Of a stretch of 64,000 nt of DNA, positions 55,549 through 64,000 are shown piece after piece. The DNA lies in the NCBI RefSeq assembly GCF_000759795.1, contig NZ_BBMZ01000002.1:62001-126000 (forward strand). Reading direction: 5' to 3'. The notes below the pieces were generated by a model, which searched no databases, was not told the origin of the DNA, and worked only from the letters and a program-made list of their open reading frames with translations. Numbering within the stretch: the first letter of the stretch is position 1; the number at the start of each line of letters is the position of its first letter. The translations under genes were made by a program, and so were the position numbers. Origin of the DNA: Pseudescherichia vulneris NBRC 102420. GTDB lineage: Bacteria > Pseudomonadota > Gammaproteobacteria > Enterobacterales > Enterobacteriaceae.

Positions 55549-56991
55549 TTACGGGTTCACCAGCCACGTGCCGGGCTTGGCAATGTTCAGCGTCTGCGTG
55601 CGCGTTTTACCGCTCCCCTGCAGTTCAAAAGTGAACTCCCCTGCCGGGAGGGTAAGAGAGGCGTAGCCGTTGGTCGCCGGGCGCAGCGCCTTTGACTCGC
55701 CGTTGATCTGCAAGGTTTCCCCCTCCAGCATGCGAATGTAAACCAGCACAATTGGCTCGGCTTCAACCGCTGCCGGTGGCGGGCTTTCCACCGCCGGAGG
55801 GGTTTGAGTTTGCGCAGCGGCCGGAGCCTCATTTGCCGTAACGGCCGTTGGAGCCTCGGTCGGTGCTGGCGGGGCGGTGACGGCGGTATCGACGCTGGCG
55901 GTTTCGGGCGTCTCATCGTCGCTGCCGCTGAACAGCAGCGCGCCCGCCACGATACCGACGATAATTCCCGCGGCACCAATGGCCGGAACCTTGTAGCGCC
56001 GCCAGTCCAGGGCGGAGGTCGGCTCCGGCGTCTCCTCGACCGGGACCAGCATGGTGCCCGGCTTTTTGGCGCTCAGCACGTCGTCAATGCCCGCGACGGG
56101 CATGTCGATAAGGGCGGCAAATTCGTCAATCGACTGGGGGCGATCGTCCATACGCAGCATCAGCGCACGGTCCACGGCCTGGAGCAGAGAGAGCGAATAG
56201 CCCGCCGGCTGCAGCTCGGCCAGCGGTTTATAGGTATCCTGAATCGAGCGCACCACGCTCACCGGCGGCGGCGAACCAGCGATCAGGGTATGGATCACGG
56301 CACCCAGCGCGTAGATATCGGTCCACGGCCCCTGTTCGCTCTCGTTGTCATCGGTGTACTGCTCAATTGGCGCAAAGCCCGGGCGCAGCATTGTCTCCGT
56401 CTCGTCGGAGAGGTTGCCGATGGTGCGACGCGCCGAGCCGAAGTCGAGCAGTACCGGCAGGCCGTTATCCTGGATCTGAATATTATCCAGGGAGATATCG
56501 CGATGCAGGTAGCCTTCATCGTGAATGGTCTTGATTGCGCCAAACAGCATCGGCAGCATGCGGCGGATCCACGCCTCGTTGACCATCTCTGGTTTCTGCT
56601 CGCGCAGACGAGAGAGCGTGGTCCCGCTGTAGAACAGCGTCCCCATGTAGGCAGTATCGTTCTGGACCCAGAAGCGCAGAACGTGCAGCAGGTTAGGATG
56701 GTTAAAGCGCGCCAGCAGGCGCGCCTCCTGGATAAAGCTGTTCAGCCCGGCAGAAAACGCCTTACCGAAGCGCTCGCTGCGCAGCACCAGGGTCATGTCA
56801 TCGCCACGCACGGCAAGCGAGGCGGGCATGAACTCTTTGATGGCGATAGTGCGCTCAAGCTGGTGGTCCCAGGCACGATAAACGATGCCGAATCCACCGC
56901 CGCCAATCACCTCTTTTATCTCAAACTCATTGAAACGGTACCCGACCGGCAGCGCGTTTGGGACAGTCCGATTGTTATCATTATCCATCAT
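55549..56991 (-). CDS. Membrane Ser/Thr protein kinase of the T6SS locus
   Basis: 480-residue Hanks-type kinase. Glycine loop IGGGGFG (29-35), Lys52, HRDISLDN (163-170) and DFGSAR (183-188) are all intact. A single membrane segment lies around 335-355, followed by a Pro/Ala/Thr-rich stalk and a small periplasmic domain of about 70 residues. It resembles PpkA-like kinases that trigger T6SS assembly, but no PppA phosphatase or Fha gene is visible here. Two start codons in tandem (MMDN). Confidence 0.88.
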   Translation of the reverse strand: MMDNDNNRTVPNALPVGYRFNEFEIKEVIGGGGFGIVYRAWDHQLERTIAIKEFMPASLAVRGDDMTLVLRSERFGKAFSAGLNSFIQEARLLARFNHPNLLHVLRFWVQNDTAYMGTLFYSGTTLSRLREQKPEMVNEAWIRRMLPMLFGAIKTIHDEGYLHRDISLDNIQIQDNGLPVLLDFGSARRTIGNLSDETETMLRPGFAPIEQYTDDNESEQGPWTDIYALGAVIHTLIAGSPPPVSVVRSIQDTYKPLAELQPAGYSLSLLQAVDRALMLRMDDRPQSIDEFAALIDMPVAGIDDVLSAKKPGTMLVPVEETPEPTSALDWRRYKVPAIGAAGIIVGIVAGALLFSGSDDETPETASVDTAVTAPPAPTEAPTAVTANEAPAAAQTQTPPAVESPPPAAVEAEPIVLVYIRMLEGETLQINGESKALRPATNGYASLTLPAGEFTFELQGSGKTRTQTLNIAKPGTWLVNP

Positions 56992-57017
56992 GTTTAACAG
57001 TTCTCTTGATGATTGCG

Positions 57018-59633
57018 TTACACGGCAAACTGACAGTGAAACTCGCCCTGCTCACAGGTGACACGCAGACGTTGATACTGCTCATCACTGCGGCTGGCGG
57101 TGAGTAAAATCTGGCTCATCTGCGGCAGCAGCGTATTGGTAAGAATGGCGTCAACCATACGCCCGCCCGACTCGACCTCGGTACAGCGCTGAACAATCTG
57201 CTCAACCACGCTGTCGTCAAATTCTGAATGAATGCCGTGGTTCTCCTCCAGACGGCGCTGGATGCGTTTAAGCTGGAGGCGAACGATCTGGCCCAGCATA
57301 TCGTCGCTGAGCGGGTAGTAAGGCACCACCAGCAGGCGACCCAGCAGCGCAGGCGGGAAGACCTGTAGCAGCGGCTGACGCAGCGCGCCGCCCAGCGCCT
57401 CCGGCTCCGGCATCAGCTCCGGATCGGCACACATGGCGCTAATCAGATCCGTGCCGACATTGGAGGTGAGGATGATAATGGTGTTGCGGAAGTCAATCAG
57501 GCGTCCTTCACCATCCTCCATCCAGCCCTTATCAAAGACCTGGAAGAAGATCTCATGCACATCCGGATGCGCTTTTTCAATTTCGTCCAGCAGCACCACG
57601 CTGTACGGGCGACGGCGAACCGCCTCGGTTAACACGCCACCCTCGCCATAGCCCACGTAGCCCGGAGGCGCGCCCTTAAGGGTGGAGACGGTATGCGCCT
57701 CCTGGAACTCGCTCATGTTAATGGTGATGACGTTCTGCTCGCCGCCGTAGAGCGACTCAGCCAGCGCCAACGCGGTTTCGGTTTTACCGACGCCGGAGGG
57801 GCCGCACAGCATAAAGACGCCGATGGGTTTGTTGGGATCGTCAAGCTTCGCACGCGAGGTCTGTACCCGGCGAGCGATCAGCTCCAGGCCGTGACGCTGG
57901 CCAATCACCCGTTGATTGAGCGTATCGGCCAGGCTCAGCACCGCGTCGATCTCGTTTTTCACCATCCGCCCCAGCGGGATGCCGGTCCAGTCAGAGACCA
58001 CTGCGGCCACCACGTTCTCATCCACGGCGGCGAACAGCAGTGGCGCATCGCCCTGCAAGGTCTTCAGCGCCTGCTGCTGATCAGCGAGCTGGCTACGCAG
58101 TTCGGTCGTCTCCTCATCCTCGGCGGCAAACAGCGCCGCGCGCAGGCGGATGATCTCCCTGACCAGGCCACGCTCCTCTTCCCAGCGCTGGTTTAACGCC
58201 TCGCGCTGGGTCTCTTGCTGGTCGCGCTCCGCCTGAAGGGTCGCAACCCGGTCGCTTTCACCGACCCCGACCCGCGCTTCACGTCCGGCAATCTCGATCT
58301 CGACGTCGAGGGCAGCAATGCGGCGCAGGCAGGCTTCAAGCTGCGCCGGCGGTGCGCTCTGGCTGACCGCGACGCGGGCGCAGGCGGTATCAAGCAAGGC
58401 GACCGCTTTATCAGGCAGCTGGCGCGCGGGAATGTAGCGATGGGAGAGCTTCACCGCCGCGCTGACGGCTTCATCCAGCAGCAGCACCTGATGATGCTTC
58501 TCCAGCGGCGAGACGGTGCTGCGCAGCATCAGTACGGCTTTCGCCTCGTCCGGCTCATGCACCTGCACCGTCTGGAAACGGCGGGTCAGGGCCGGATCCT
58601 TCTCAATATACTTTTTGTATTCTGCCCAGGTGGTTGCGCCGATAGTACGCAGCTGACCACGCGCCAGGGCCGGTTTTAACAGGTTGGCGGCGTCGCCGGT
58701 GCCCTGCTGGCCGCCAGCGCCAATCAGGGTATGAATTTCATCAATGAACAGGATCACCGGCGTCACGCTGGACTGAACCTCATTGATCAGCGCCTGGAGC
58801 CGGGCCTCAAACTCCCCTTTCATACCCGCGCCCGCCTGCAACATGCCGATATCCAGCAGCCACAGCTGAATATTTTGCAGCGGCTCCGGCACGTCGCCCT
58901 CGGCGATACGCAGCGCTAACCCCTCCACGACCGCCGTTTTACCGACCCCCGCTTCCCCAGTCAGCAGCGGATTATTCTGCCGACGGCGCATCAGAATATC
59001 CACCATCTGGCGGATCTCCTCATCGCGTCCTACAACCGGATCGATTTTTCCCTCTCTGGCGCGGGCCGTCAGATCCTGACCGTACTGCGCCAGGGTGCCC
59101 TGCGCAGCGGGAACCGCGCCGGTGGGTGCCTCTGCGGCAGCGGCGGCCTGCTGCGTCTCTTTGCTCTGGGCGCAGATGGCGTCGAACTGCTCCAGCAGCA
59201 CCTCAACGTTGATACGGCCAAACTGGGCGGAGATGCTTTTCAGCACGTTCGCCAGGTTCCAGGTTTTAAGCAGGCCGATGAGCAGGTGCCCGCCTCGAAT
59301 ACGGCTTACGCCAAACGTCAGCGAACCGTATACCCAGGCGCGCTCAACGGCGCTATCGATATGCTCAGAGAGATCGGAGACCGAGCTGGCCCCACGCGGC
59401 AGCGCATCCAGCGCGGCGACGATATCGCGGGTGAGCTGCGGCTCATCGAGAGAGAAGTGGCGGATCACCTGCTGTAGATCGCCATCCTGCTGCTGCATAA
59501 GCTGATGCAGCCAGTGCACCAGCTCAACATACGGGTTTCCGCGCAGCTTGCAGAAGGCGGTAGCGCTTTCCAGCGAGGTAAATAACAGCGTATCGAGTTT
59601 GCCGAAAAGCACGGCACGGCTGATTTCTGACAT
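57018..59633 (-). CDS. clpV: TssH/ClpV, T6SS sheath-disassembly ATPase
   Basis: AAA+ unfoldase of 871 residues that recycles the contracted TssBC sheath. N-domain (1-160), first AAA with GEAGVGKTA, middle domain (about 400-530), second AAA with GPSGVGKTE, and ClpV-type C-terminus. I chose the ATG at 59633 ([14 protein letters not shown], after GGAACC). It lies 46 bases after tssG. Confidence 0.95.
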   Translation of the reverse strand: MSEISRAVLFGKLDTLLFTSLESATAFCKLRGNPYVELVHWLHQLMQQQDGDLQQVIRHFSLDEPQLTRDIVAALDALPRGASSVSDLSEHIDSAVERAWVYGSLTFGVSRIRGGHLLIGLLKTWNLANVLKSISAQFGRINVEVLLEQFDAICAQSKETQQAAAAAEAPTGAVPAAQGTLAQYGQDLTARAREGKIDPVVGRDEEIRQMVDILMRRRQNNPLLTGEAGVGKTAVVEGLALRIAEGDVPEPLQNIQLWLLDIGMLQAGAGMKGEFEARLQALINEVQSSVTPVILFIDEIHTLIGAGGQQGTGDAANLLKPALARGQLRTIGATTWAEYKKYIEKDPALTRRFQTVQVHEPDEAKAVLMLRSTVSPLEKHHQVLLLDEAVSAAVKLSHRYIPARQLPDKAVALLDTACARVAVSQSAPPAQLEACLRRIAALDVEIEIAGREARVGVGESDRVATLQAERDQQETQREALNQRWEEERGLVREIIRLRAALFAAEDEETTELRSQLADQQQALKTLQGDAPLLFAAVDENVVAAVVSDWTGIPLGRMVKNEIDAVLSLADTLNQRVIGQRHGLELIARRVQTSRAKLDDPNKPIGVFMLCGPSGVGKTETALALAESLYGGEQNVITINMSEFQEAHTVSTLKGAPPGYVGYGEGGVLTEAVRRRPYSVVLLDEIEKAHPDVHEIFFQVFDKGWMEDGEGRLIDFRNTIIILTSNVGTDLISAMCADPELMPEPEALGGALRQPLLQVFPPALLGRLLVVPYYPLSDDMLGQIVRLQLKRIQRRLEENHGIHSEFDDSVVEQIVQRCTEVESGGRMVDAILTNTLLPQMSQILLTASRSDEQYQRLRVTCEQGEFHCQFAV

Positions 59634-59679
59634 GTTCGGTTCCATTGATAACATTGATGTGTGACGTCAGAGACGAAAA

Positions 59680-60723
59680 TCAGAGCTCTGCGCTAAAAAC
59701 CAGGTCGCCGCGGGGTATCGGCAGAGGCTGTTGTCCAAGCCAGGTGTTATACCCCAGCCGACCTCCTCCCCCGAGCGCCACGCCGCGTACCGCATCGGCT
59801 CGTAATAAAATTTGCGTATCCCACTGATACTCCAGGCCAAGATACTGGCGCACCCAGTCGCGCAGCTCCGTTACCCAGTCTTCGCCAGGCAGAAAGCGGT
59901 CATACTCCTCTGCGCTCAGCGGGCCTATTTCGATACGAAACTTATGCTGCACGTCCCGGACGGCCACGCCAAGAAACGCCGACTGGCCTAGCCGGGGCAG
60001 GCGTCGCCCCGCACCGAGCTGCGCCTGCTCACGGGTGGAGAGCGGCATCCACTGCGGCACGTTCATCGCCAGCTTTACCGGCACCTTAAAGTAGTTGCGC
60101 AGGATCTTCTCCAGCCCTTCCGGATCGCGGCTGTGGCGCGTCAAGTGCCCGGCATGGGTAAAGCGCGCGTGTGGACTGAGGCTGCCTTTTGCCATCTGGC
60201 CCGGCTGCCCCATGCCGATAAGCGACGCCAGGTAGCGGTCAAAACGCTTATTGTCAGGACGATCGAGCGACACGGCGGGCTGCGCATCGGCCCACGCGCG
60301 GTAGAAGAGCAGCGTTAGACGATGATGAAAGAGATCGGCGAACGCGGCCAGGCTATCGTCCTGATGGTGATGGATACGCTCCCGGGCGTACTCCGTCATA
60401 TGCACCGGCAGCGGGCCGTTGGGGCCAAACATGCCGAAGCTCAGGATAGAGACCTCATGCAATCCGCTCTGCGCACGCTGGCGAACCTGTGCCACCGTGG
60501 AGGGGGCAAAGCTCATGGAGGGCTGCTGGCCGATACGGAGCGGCTCAAATTTGGGCAGCGGCGCGCGGCCCAGCGGGTAACGCTCGCCCCCCTGGGCGTC
60601 AACGCGTCTCAGCAGCTGGAACAGATCGTAGCGCCAGGGCGCGTCCATCACCCCGCGCCAGAACCTCTCCGGCAACGGCGTCAGGCGATGAACCTGCCGT
60701 AGCGTAGTCACGGTTTCACTCAT
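59680..60723 (-). CDS. tssG: TssG, T6SS baseplate protein
   Basis: 347-residue baseplate wedge protein (ImpH/VasB). Similar along its length, for example GFGxxGPNGPLPxHMTEYARER in the form FGMFGPNGPLPVHMTEYA. It overlaps tssF by four bases and should form the TssF2G wedge. Confidence 0.94.
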   Translation of the reverse strand: MSETVTTLRQVHRLTPLPERFWRGVMDAPWRYDLFQLLRRVDAQGGERYPLGRAPLPKFEPLRIGQQPSMSFAPSTVAQVRQRAQSGLHEVSILSFGMFGPNGPLPVHMTEYARERIHHHQDDSLAAFADLFHHRLTLLFYRAWADAQPAVSLDRPDNKRFDRYLASLIGMGQPGQMAKGSLSPHARFTHAGHLTRHSRDPEGLEKILRNYFKVPVKLAMNVPQWMPLSTREQAQLGAGRRLPRLGQSAFLGVAVRDVQHKFRIEIGPLSAEEYDRFLPGEDWVTELRDWVRQYLGLEYQWDTQILLRADAVRGVALGGGGRLGYNTWLGQQPLPIPRGDLVFSAEL

Positions 60724-62591
60724 ATCAGCGCCCTTTTGCCCATTCTCGGTGCCCAGTAGCCAATCTCGCCCCGCTGCTGGCTCTTAAGCGTGAACTCGGT
60801 AAAGCTGTTGATGGAGACCAGCCGGGCGAAAAGGCGCTCCAGCACGCTGCCAAACAGCCACGGGCTGGAGCCGGAGAAGGCCTGCTCGTCCACCGTCAGG
60901 GTAATGCCGATGCCGCGGGCGAAAACGATAGGCCCTGGCTCCGGCACGCGGCGATGCACCGGCTCCAGCACGCAGTGGCGAACGCCCTCGATCTGGCGAG
61001 CAATGGGCGCTTCGGCCAGGCCCGCATACAGCCCGAGAAGCTGGCGCAGCGCGGCGGCGCCATCTTCGTTTTCGCTGTCCATCAGGCTCAGGTAGTTCAT
61101 TTGCAGCTGGCTGATGAGCCGCCAGGTGCTGAAGCCCTCTGCCAGCGCCGGACGCGGCGGCGTGGGGCCTTTACGCAGGCTCAGCTTTTTCACCGGCATC
61201 GAATCGGACAGGATAAACTGGCCGAGCTCCTGCTGGAGCATCAGCGGCAGATCGCGGCTGGTACAGAGCACCTCGGCGGTGATATAGCGCAGGCTCTCCT
61301 GCCACGGCGCATGCTGCTCATCTACCAGCGAGACAAACACTTCCGAGCCGGTGTAGCCAGTACGAGTGCCGTAGCGCAGCGCATGTTCGGACAGCACGCG
61401 CTGCTCGCGGCGCAGGGAGAAGTAGGCTCCGTAGTTGCCTGCATCCTGGCTCCAGGTGCTCCAGAACGGACGAAACGTCTGATCGTCACGCTGGCCGTCG
61501 GCGCTACCGTAAATCTTGTTTACCGCATAGATTTCATAATCCAGCGGACGGATATTATCGACCACCAGATGACATTCGTGCTGGTTATCACTCAACTTCT
61601 GGCGGGAAGCCACCTTCGGGAAGAGGTTGATCACCGGCGTGCAGTGCATCGCCAGATGGCTGCCGTCCACGACCCGCTCCAGCTGCTCGTCGGTTTTATC
61701 CAGCAGGATGAAAATATCAAACGCATGCTCTGCTTCGCAGCGGCTAATCAGCTTGCCCAGCCCGCTCAGGCTGATAAAGCGGAAGCGCGCCGGGAAAGCA
61801 AAGTACTCCTGAAGCAGCCGGTAGCCGTCAAAGTTGCGCAGATCCTCTGGCAGCAGCGCATGGTCGGCGTCAAAGCCTTCCTGCCGCAGGGCGTTTTCCG
61901 GCAGCTGCTGACGCTGCGGGTGTAGGCCTACGGTCTGGCAGACAACGCCAACGTGGTGCTCCATAACCAGCTCCAGCAGCTTCAGCGCTTCGATGTCGGG
62001 GCCGCTCAGGAAGAAATCCAGCCGATCAAAGTTGAGATGACCCAGGTGCTGCGGGCCGTCGCAGGCGATGCGGATCCGCAGGGCGCTGGTGATCCCCCGC
62101 TGGCTGAGGCCAAGCTGGGCAAGAGGCAGATCCGCAGGCACGCCGCCCAGCTCAACGCTGTCGATTTTCAGCGGCAGCAGGTTGACATCATGCGCCGTGG
62201 TATAGCTACAGGTGACCCCACTCTTTTTCAGCGCCAGGCTGTCCATCATGGTGCCGCGAGGCACGATAAATCCGTTGCTCAAATCGCCCCGCCCGCTGTC
62301 GGGCTGTAGCTCGGCGATGGCCATGGACGGCGTAGGAGCCAGATAGTTGGGGGCCAGCATCTCCAGCAGGCGCTGGGAGAAACGCGGAAACTCGGCATCC
62401 ATTTTGAGCTGTACGCGGGAGGTCAAAAAAGCAAAGCCTTCCATCAGGCGCTCGGTATACGGATCTGCTACCTCAATACCCTGCATCCCCAGCCGCCCGG
62501 CCACCTTGGGGTAGCGCTGGGCAAACTCTGCGCCCATCTCCCGCAGATAGGCCAGCTCGCGGTTGTAGTACTCAAGCAGTTTACTTTCCAT
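60720..62591 (-). CDS. tssF: TssF, T6SS baseplate protein
   Basis: 623-residue baseplate protein (ImpG/VasA). Start MESKLLEYYNRELAYLREMGAEFA is the family signature. It partners with TssG and TssE. Two bases separate it from tssE. Confidence 0.95.
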   Translation of the reverse strand: MESKLLEYYNRELAYLREMGAEFAQRYPKVAGRLGMQGIEVADPYTERLMEGFAFLTSRVQLKMDAEFPRFSQRLLEMLAPNYLAPTPSMAIAELQPDSGRGDLSNGFIVPRGTMMDSLALKKSGVTCSYTTAHDVNLLPLKIDSVELGGVPADLPLAQLGLSQRGITSALRIRIACDGPQHLGHLNFDRLDFFLSGPDIEALKLLELVMEHHVGVVCQTVGLHPQRQQLPENALRQEGFDADHALLPEDLRNFDGYRLLQEYFAFPARFRFISLSGLGKLISRCEAEHAFDIFILLDKTDEQLERVVDGSHLAMHCTPVINLFPKVASRQKLSDNQHECHLVVDNIRPLDYEIYAVNKIYGSADGQRDDQTFRPFWSTWSQDAGNYGAYFSLRREQRVLSEHALRYGTRTGYTGSEVFVSLVDEQHAPWQESLRYITAEVLCTSRDLPLMLQQELGQFILSDSMPVKKLSLRKGPTPPRPALAEGFSTWRLISQLQMNYLSLMDSENEDGAAALRQLLGLYAGLAEAPIARQIEGVRHCVLEPVHRRVPEPGPIVFARGIGITLTVDEQAFSGSSPWLFGSVLERLFARLVSINSFTEFTLKSQQRGEIGYWAPRMGKRALI

Positions 62592-62593
62592 AG

Positions 62594-63151
62594 TTACCCC
62601 GCATCTTTAAGTTCGAAATGACCGTTTTCCAGATCGACATCCGTGCGAAACAGAAACTCCAACGGGTACGGTACGCACCACATGCGTCCTTTGATCTCTA
62701 TCGACAGCACGTTGTGCAGATCGAGTGACGCCGTGTCGGATATGCAACGCACCTGGAGCCCTTGCGCCATAATGCGCGGCTCAAAGTTAACGATCGCCTC
62801 GGTTAACTTGCGCTGGATATCGTGCCATTCGATATCCGACATCCGTTTACCCGCCAGCGGCGCAACGCCGAAATTCACCACCGAGCGGCGCACTTCCGGC
62901 AAGGCGCTGAGATCGTGGGACGAATCTTGGTTGATGGTATTAAACAGCCACTGCAGGTCGCGCAGCACCTGCTGGCGCAAAGCCGAGTGGGTAATAAAAT
63001 TGCTGTTTGCTGGCTCCCGCTGCTTTCCGGGATCGTTGTCCGTCAGGCGATCCAGCAGCGAGGGCTGCATCTTGTCGCGCGCGCCCACTCTCTCCTGCTT
63101 GCTGCGGGCTTGCCAGCCGCTGCGCAGCAGATCGCCTTCGGGCTTATTCAT
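62594..63151 (-). CDS. tssE: TssE, gp25-like T6SS baseplate protein
   Basis: 185-residue gp25-like protein. The wedge region with IVNFEPRIMAQGLQV is typical. A longer N-terminal basic stretch precedes the gp25 fold. Overlaps the impE-like gene by eight bases. Confidence 0.92.
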   Translation of the reverse strand: MNKPEGDLLRSGWQARSKQERVGARDKMQPSLLDRLTDNDPGKQREPANSNFITHSALRQQVLRDLQWLFNTINQDSSHDLSALPEVRRSVVNFGVAPLAGKRMSDIEWHDIQRKLTEAIVNFEPRIMAQGLQVRCISDTASLDLHNVLSIEIKGRMWCVPYPLEFLFRTDVDLENGHFELKDAG

Positions 63152-63956
63152 GCTCGCTGCCTGCCGTAAAGGTAATCAGGCTGAGTGACAGCAGCGGGCT
63201 TTCACTCTGGTCGCTAAGCCACGCCTTCTGACCCAGCCCCTGATACAGCACGCCGTCGTTATCAAGCGGCAGCCATTCAGTCGCCCGACCCAGCTTGACG
63301 TCGTCAGCCGCATCGGACTCAAACGGATAGCGCGCTGGAAGCTGGCAGACCTGCTCGGTGCCATCGGTCAGGCGAACCAGCGCGTGACGCCACACCAGGT
63401 CGGTGACGCTGGCCGGAGCCTGAAAACGGATCTCTTCGATGGCGCTAAAGGGCAGCCAGAAATAGCGGCCGTTGAGGATAGTTTCACAGACCGGCCCCAG
63501 GCGCGCGTCGCCATCCATCAGCCATGCAAAGGCCTGGGTCTCTTCGTTATCAAACGTAAGCAGGCCAGCGCTGGCCTCTGCCTGCTCCAGCGCCTCAAGG
63601 CGTAGCGTCCGGGCGCGCTCCCCGGTTTCAGCCAGCGCCGAGGCGAGCGTAGCCAGCCAGGGCCACTGCGTATCCGGCATTGACGGACGCGCCAGGCCTG
63701 CCATAACTTGGGCACGCTGCAGTTCCCCCTGCATGGCCTGCTCAAGCAGCGTCACGGTAGGCTTCGCCTGTGGCTTCATTGCCAGCCAGCTTTTCAGCTG
63801 GGTTATCGCCCGCGTCCAGTTACCGCTCAGGGCCAAAAACTGAACAAACGCGGCGCGCAGATCGGCATCCGCCGGACGGGATTTGATCTCGGTTTCCAGG
63901 CGCAGCAGGGCGTCATTAATCGACTCATTACCCAGATGTTGATAAAGCGTATTCAT
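63144..63956 (-). CDS. tagJ: TagJ/ImpE, T6SS accessory protein
   Basis: 270-residue ImpE/SciE-family protein. N-terminal helical TPR-like part (1-120), C-terminal beta-rich part with GRYFWLPFSAIEEIRF. In other bacteria TagJ links ClpV and TssB. Its position before tssE follows the order impE-F-G-H. Confidence 0.9.
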   Translation of the reverse strand: MNTLYQHLGNESINDALLRLETEIKSRPADADLRAAFVQFLALSGNWTRAITQLKSWLAMKPQAKPTVTLLEQAMQGELQRAQVMAGLARPSMPDTQWPWLATLASALAETGERARTLRLEALEQAEASAGLLTFDNEETQAFAWLMDGDARLGPVCETILNGRYFWLPFSAIEEIRFQAPASVTDLVWRHALVRLTDGTEQVCQLPARYPFESDAADDVKLGRATEWLPLDNDGVLYQGLGQKAWLSDQSESPLLSLSLITFTAGSEHE

Positions 63957-63965
63957 AGCGGCTCC

Positions 63966-64000
63966 TTAGTTCGCGGCGCGCCAGGCACCGACCGCAGGAT
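63966..64000 (-). CDS. 3' end of an upstream T6SS-operon gene (truncated by window)
   Basis: Only the last codons, ending PAVGAWRAAN and TAA, are visible on the minus strand, ten bases before the tagJ start codon. The frame is inferred from the position of the stop; identity cannot be decided (a T6SS structural gene is likely). Confidence 0.4.
   Translation of the reverse strand, partial: PAVGAWRAAN

Noticed and set aside
55804-56997. Plus-strand open frame of 397 codons opposite the kinase gene
   Set aside because: Composition-driven shadow; the minus-strand kinase has all catalytic motifs.

Overview
The window is enterobacterial chromosome from the Enterobacter/Klebsiella/Citrobacter range. 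It carries formate hydrogenlyase (FHL), hyp, asc, pga and type VI secretion (T6SS) loci that closely resemble known enterobacterial genes, and a REP-type inverted repeat. I do not assign a species. Most of the core is GC-rich. The Fic region, the crystallin-like gene and the T6SS cargo genes are visibly more AT-rich and look like accessory DNA.

Layout. (1) 1-21,260: a hydrogen-metabolism block. fdhF (a cysteine, not selenocysteine, variant) and hydN are followed by the beta-glucoside locus ascG/ascFB, hycABCDEFGHI (hydrogenase-3 of FHL), hypABCDE (NiFe maturation), fhlA (the formate-responsive activator) and ygbA. The hycA-hypA gap has two good sigma54 promoters facing outward, an IHF site and FhlA-type upstream sequences; ygbA has a near-consensus NsrR operator. 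(2) 21,340-23,090: a small DUF2171 protein and an EAL-HDOD protein. (3) 23,080-31,200: an operon for guanidine uptake and breakdown, with an ABC transporter, two DUF1989 proteins (carboxyguanidine deiminase subunits) and a carboxylase of the urea/guanidine carboxylase family. It starts with a class I guanidine riboswitch and holds a class II guanidine riboswitch directly before the carboxylase gene. A sigma54 promoter with two NtrC-like sites lies upstream. No allophanate hydrolase gene is present next to it. (4) 31,210-35,420: a paired YdcZ-type membrane transporter with a divergent LysR regulator, a small lipoprotein, a GAF-GGDEF protein with a destroyed active site, and a Fic protein facing a tiny ORF. 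(5) 35,540-44,260: pgaABCD (poly-N-acetylglucosamine), an AraC/DJ-1 regulator and a second, Bacillus-like GAPDH. (6) 44,400-64,000: a crystallin-like protein, then a T6SS region read leftward: tagJ/impE, tssE, tssF, tssG, clpV, a membrane Ser/Thr kinase, a lipase effector with three tandem ankyrin lipoproteins, vgrG, a PAAR protein with an unknown C-terminal domain, and a pair of paralogous membrane proteins around an unknown 357-residue protein.

How it works together. Formate is oxidised by FdhF and electrons pass through HycB/HydN-type ferredoxins to HycE, which is matured by Hyp proteins and HycI and switched on by FhlA. The guanidine operon looks controlled at three levels: nitrogen status (NtrC/sigma54), guanidine-dependent transcription read-through (class I riboswitch), and guanidine-dependent translation of the carboxylase (class II riboswitch). 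The T6SS module carries at least one recognisable antibacterial lipase with amplified, recombinant immunity genes, and a second, undescribed PAAR cargo with candidate membrane immunity proteins.
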